From: Candidatus Fermentibacterota bacterium | GTDB taxonomy: Bacteria; JAFGKV01 | DNA: 8,497 nt | Direction of reading: 5' to 3' | NCBI GenBank assembly: GCA_030620115.1 | Contig: JAUXFG010000161.1 | Location: 1-8,497, forward strand | Part shown: piece by piece, positions 6,198-8,497 of the stretch | Position numbering within the stretch: position 1 is the stretch's first letter | How the letters are laid out: every line of letters begins with the position of its first letter | Position numbers and translations under genes: made by a program | Notes under the pieces: model-generated | What the model was told of the DNA's origin: nothing | Databases searched by the model: none | Seen by the model: only the letters and a program-made list of their open reading frames with translations

Positions 6198-8102
6198 ATG
6201 CCGGCTGCTGTAATGATCCTGGTCATCCTCTTCTCGCACCACGTGCAAGAAACACTCAGAGATGCCGGCAGGGCCTACGTCGCCGGCGCCCGGCCACCAG
6301 CGATAGAGGCAGTAAAACCAAGCCTCCGTAGCGGAGCGGCCCGTGCGATTCTCGATCTCAAGAACGGGTTTGATTCTCTGTTGAACGACCCCGCCCAGCT
6401 CATCATCGGAGACACGCCGGCTGAGACCCTGACCATCAGTGGTGAGTGGACCCAATCTGAAGACATCATCATCATCAATGACGGGGTTCTTCTTATCAAG
6501 AACGCCGACCTCTCCATGGAGGCCGATATCCTGGTATTGAATCAAGGAAGGCTGCGGGCGGACAGCTCGACAGTGGTGTTCGATCAGCAATTCATCTATC
6601 AGCGTGGCATCATCGTGGCAAATGCAGCAGTGTTCGAGATGAACGACTGTTGCGTGGCGGCCAATGGGTATCCCTATAACTTCTCGATCCTGGACTCATC
6701 GACTGTGCAAATAGCACGAGTTCACTACAATGATTTCACCACATACGCGCTCTTTGGAAGCCCTACGCTGGACAAACGCCACGTCAATCTTGCGGGCGAG
6801 TTCGTGGTGCTCGACGCCGCGCAGTGTACCTTCGTGGACATCGACACCATGCTCGTATGGTGCAGCATGATGGACTCGTCGGTGATAGACTTCGCCTTCC
6901 CCCCGCCGGGCCCTGTATTCAATTGGCGATTCGATTCGAATACCACAGGAGTCGCCGGCGTTGATTACAGTGTGTACTGCGATTCCGTGTATTACCCCTG
7001 GTGGGGCATGTTCTCAGGCACCGGGTCTGACGTCACCATAAGGGACTCCCAGATCAGAACGTGTGGGATATTCTTCGAAGATGCCGCCGTGGACACGATC
7101 TCAGGTCTGGTGAACGGCGTATCGTACGGCGATCACACGCTTCCTCTCGCCGATAGAACCCTCCGATTCATCAACACGAACGTGCAGACCATCTCCCTCT
7201 ATCCGTGGGACCGCGCGCAGATCTCTTTCTCGGCCTGTATCCTCGGCGAAGTGCTCACCATGGACGAATCCTTCGCAGTGGGGCAGAGCTACTTCTTGGA
7301 TGGCTCGGGTGGCCATATCGGAGCAACCGGTCAATCAGTCAACATCGCCGCCTTGGCCATGCTTACATGTGACGCGTTAGTGGGAGAGAACGCGGCTCTC
7401 ATCTTGGCGGCATGTGCCCAGTTATGGGGACACAATTGGGCGGAGGATCATGCAAGGCTCTTTCTTGTGCAGACTTCCACTTCTTCCCTCCCTGTGGCCT
7501 TTGATAGCGCCACCGTAGGCTACGAATTCGTGTCCGGCCCCGCCACTGGCCCCATCGACGCCATGGTGCCGATCTTGGGATCGGTCTGGGTTGATGCCGG
7601 CCCCAATGGCAATGCCAATCTTCTGGGATACAGGGTATTCTTCGAACGCCCCGGTGATACCACGAGGTGGCAGATCGACGCGGAGCAGAGAAACGAGGTC
7701 AGGGAAGATACACTGATCGTGTGGGATACCGGCTTCCTCACCCCTGGCAACTACACCATCGTGGTGCAGTTCTACGATACATGGGGAGATACGCTGGAAG
7801 GATTCTGCCCCATCAGGCTCGAAGAAATGACCGTTGCCGAGGAAGATCTTGCCAAGATCCTGACCTTTGATGCCTTCCAGTCAGGCGATGGGCTCCGGTT
7901 CCTTTTCTCGCTGCCCAGCGCGGGAGATGCCAGCCTCACACTGTACGACATCGCAGGGAGACTCATTGGCACTCCCTGCACAGGAAAAAAAGAACCCGGG
8001 ATATGGACATTTGACTTCCGCCCCCCCGCCTCAGGTTTCTATCTGGCGCGCCTCGAAACCGACTCGGGAATTGTGGTCCGGAAGCTCTCCTATCGAAGAT
8101 AG
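6198..8102 (+). CDS. Secreted beta-helix protein with C-terminal sorting domain (T9SS type A-like)
   Basis: A 634-residue predicted extracellular protein. Residues 4-13 (AVMILVILFS region) form a hydrophobic core of a probable signal peptide, which lacks the usual basic residue. About 70-440 are short repetitive beta-strand turns rich in V, I, D, N and S (for example GVLLIKNADLSMEADILVLNQGRLRA, 96-121), which looks like a right-handed parallel beta-helix. Residues 450-540 (GSVWVDAGPNGNANLLGYRV, then LIVWDTGFLTPGNYTIVVQF) form an immunoglobulin-like domain common in secreted proteins of FCB bacteria. Residues 556-634 form a Por-type sorting domain: LTLYDIAGRLI (580-590), then SGFYLARLETDSG and the basic end VVRKLSYRR. 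No catalytic residues could be assigned; a polysaccharide-binding or surface role is possible. It is divergent from the CapA-like gene, 689 nt away. It ends in TAG exactly at the natural end of the sorting domain. Confidence 0.85.
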   Translation: MPAAVMILVILFSHHVQETLRDAGRAYVAGARPPAIEAVKPSLRSGAARAILDLKNGFDSLLNDPAQLIIGDTPAETLTISGEWTQSEDIIIINDGVLLIKNADLSMEADILVLNQGRLRADSSTVVFDQQFIYQRGIIVANAAVFEMNDCCVAANGYPYNFSILDSSTVQIARVHYNDFTTYALFGSPTLDKRHVNLAGEFVVLDAAQCTFVDIDTMLVWCSMMDSSVIDFAFPPPGPVFNWRFDSNTTGVAGVDYSVYCDSVYYPWWGMFSGTGSDVTIRDSQIRTCGIFFEDAAVDTISGLVNGVSYGDHTLPLADRTLRFINTNVQTISLYPWDRAQISFSACILGEVLTMDESFAVGQSYFLDGSGGHIGATGQSVNIAALAMLTCDALVGENAALILAACAQLWGHNWAEDHARLFLVQTSTSSLPVAFDSATVGYEFVSGPATGPIDAMVPILGSVWVDAGPNGNANLLGYRVFFERPGDTTRWQIDAEQRNEVREDTLIVWDTGFLTPGNYTIVVQFYDTWGDTLEGFCPIRLEEMTVAEEDLAKILTFDAFQSGDGLRFLFSLPSAGDASLTLYDIAGRLIGTPCTGKKEPGIWTFDFRPPASGFYLARLETDSGIVVRKLSYRR

Positions 8103-8132
8103 CTTCGTCGCGTCCGCAGTGTCACCATCACC

Positions 8133-8195
8133 GGCCATGAGAGACCATGGCCCTCCAGCGCGAATGTGTCTCGCGCATCCGCCTTCGCACTGGAG
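8133..8195. repeat. Two adjacent hairpins after the beta-helix gene
   Basis: GGCCAT 8133-8138 pairs with ATGGCC 8147-8152. Immediately next, CTCCAGCGCGAA 8153-8164 pairs with TTCGCACTGGAG 8184-8195 with one mismatch in 12 and a 19-nt loop. They begin 30 nt after the stop codon and could end or protect the transcript. No T tract follows, so they are not called a Rho-independent terminator. Confidence 0.6.
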
Positions 8196-8235
8196 CTACG
8201 GCGCGACAAGAAGGCGCAAAGGACGCAAAGAGGAA
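8177..8235 (+). repeat. Short dispersed-repeat-like segment (TCCGCCTTCG... and CGCAAAG units)
   Basis: ATCCGCCTTCGCACTGGAG, GCTACGGCGCGACAAG and then GGCGCAAAGGACGCAAAGAGG follow one another. CGCAAAG occurs twice at 9-nt spacing (8216-8222 and 8225-8231 region). From memory, similar strings recur between genes in many bacteria, but no second copy occurs in this window, so the family assignment is weak. Confidence 0.4.
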
Positions 8236-8412
8236 ATGGGGGAATGGGGGAAGGGAGAGGAGAGCGTTCAGCGTTCAGCGTTGAGATGATGGGGGACGGG
8301 GAGAGGAGAGATTCTTCGCTCCTTGTGGTCGCTCAGAATGACAGGGGTGCTTGATGCTGGATGTGTGTCATTCTGAGGGAGTGGAGCGACCGAAGAATCT
8401 GGGAGGGGGGAT
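8231..8412 (+). repeat. Composite inverted-repeat element, copy 3
   Basis: Purine-rich GGAAATGGGGGAATGGGGG, AAGGGAGAGGAGAG, three GCGTTCA-type heptamers (8264-8284), GATGATGGGGG, purine-rich stretch, 35-nt arm 8309-8343 (AGATTCTTCGCTCC...TCAGAATGACA), a 22-nt spacer (8344-8365), the inverted 35-nt arm 8366-8400 (TGTCATTCTGAG...GAAGAATCT) and GGGAGGGGGGATT. Same orientation as copy 2. The spacer is 9 nt shorter than in the other two copies, and the right-hand heptamers are missing. Confidence 0.85.
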
Positions 8413-8497
8413 TGATTGCTGCAGTGATAAGTCGTGAGGACAAGAGATTCTGATTCCCCTTCTCTCCGGGAATCTCCCCCCCATCAACCCATTCCCC
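8413..8497. other. Right edge, no gene
   Basis: No coding signal. A 7-bp hairpin pairs GATTCCC (8452-8458) with GGGAATC (8468-8474), followed by a C-rich end. It may be the start of another repeat that continues beyond the window. Confidence 0.3.

Noticed and set aside
8100-8354. Continuation of the beta-helix frame past TAG without a stop until 8354
   Set aside because: The TAG falls at the natural end of the sorting domain, and the following codons read through hairpins and repeats, so this is chance openness rather than read-through.

Overview
The window looks like chromosomal DNA from an uncultivated bacterium, probably in or near the FCB superphylum (Bacteroidota-related candidate phyla). 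The main evidence is a large secreted beta-helix protein with a C-terminal domain of the type IX secretion (Por) sorting type, next to a large multidomain extracellular protein with PKD-, BACON- and FN3-like modules. The phylum call is inference. No phage, plasmid, rRNA, tRNA or CRISPR signature was seen.

Layout, left to right. Positions 1-688 hold no gene I can support, only small repeats and palindromes. At 689-1096 (+) lies a stand-alone CheY-like receiver protein. At 1465-1986 (+) lies a small membrane protein of the isoprenylcysteine/phospholipid methyltransferase type. On the minus strand, 5508 down to 2173 is one long reading frame for a secreted CapA-type (PGA_cap) metallophosphoesterase-like protein carrying extra adhesion and carbohydrate-binding-like modules. 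It is cut by one in-frame TAG at 4258-4260 and is otherwise intact, so it is annotated as a pseudogene or recoded gene. At 6198-8102 (+), divergent from it, lies the beta-helix protein with the sorting domain.

The most striking feature is the intergenic DNA. Every gap between annotated genes, plus the gap after the last one, contains exactly one paired inverted-repeat element built of two roughly 35-nt arms. Three are of one type (AGATTCTTCG...TCAGAATGACA) at 1296-1396, 5686-5786 and 8309-8400. The fourth is a related type (GTCATTGCGAG...AATCTCA) at 2086-2159. Each arm is also an imperfect palindrome, and its terminal 5-bp stem differs between types by compensatory changes (ATTCT/AGAAT, ATTGC/GCAAT, ATCGC/GCGAT). 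The first type sits inside a larger composite unit bordered by GGTTCAG heptamer arrays. Other short repeat families (an AAAGGGGGAT...GGGGATTT type, TGACACG repeats, a CGCAAAG type) fill most of the remaining gaps.

Functionally, the two large proteins probably act at or outside the cell surface, and their divergent placement may allow shared control. The receiver protein and the methyltransferase show no clear link to them or to each other. The genes are well separated and there is no evident operon.
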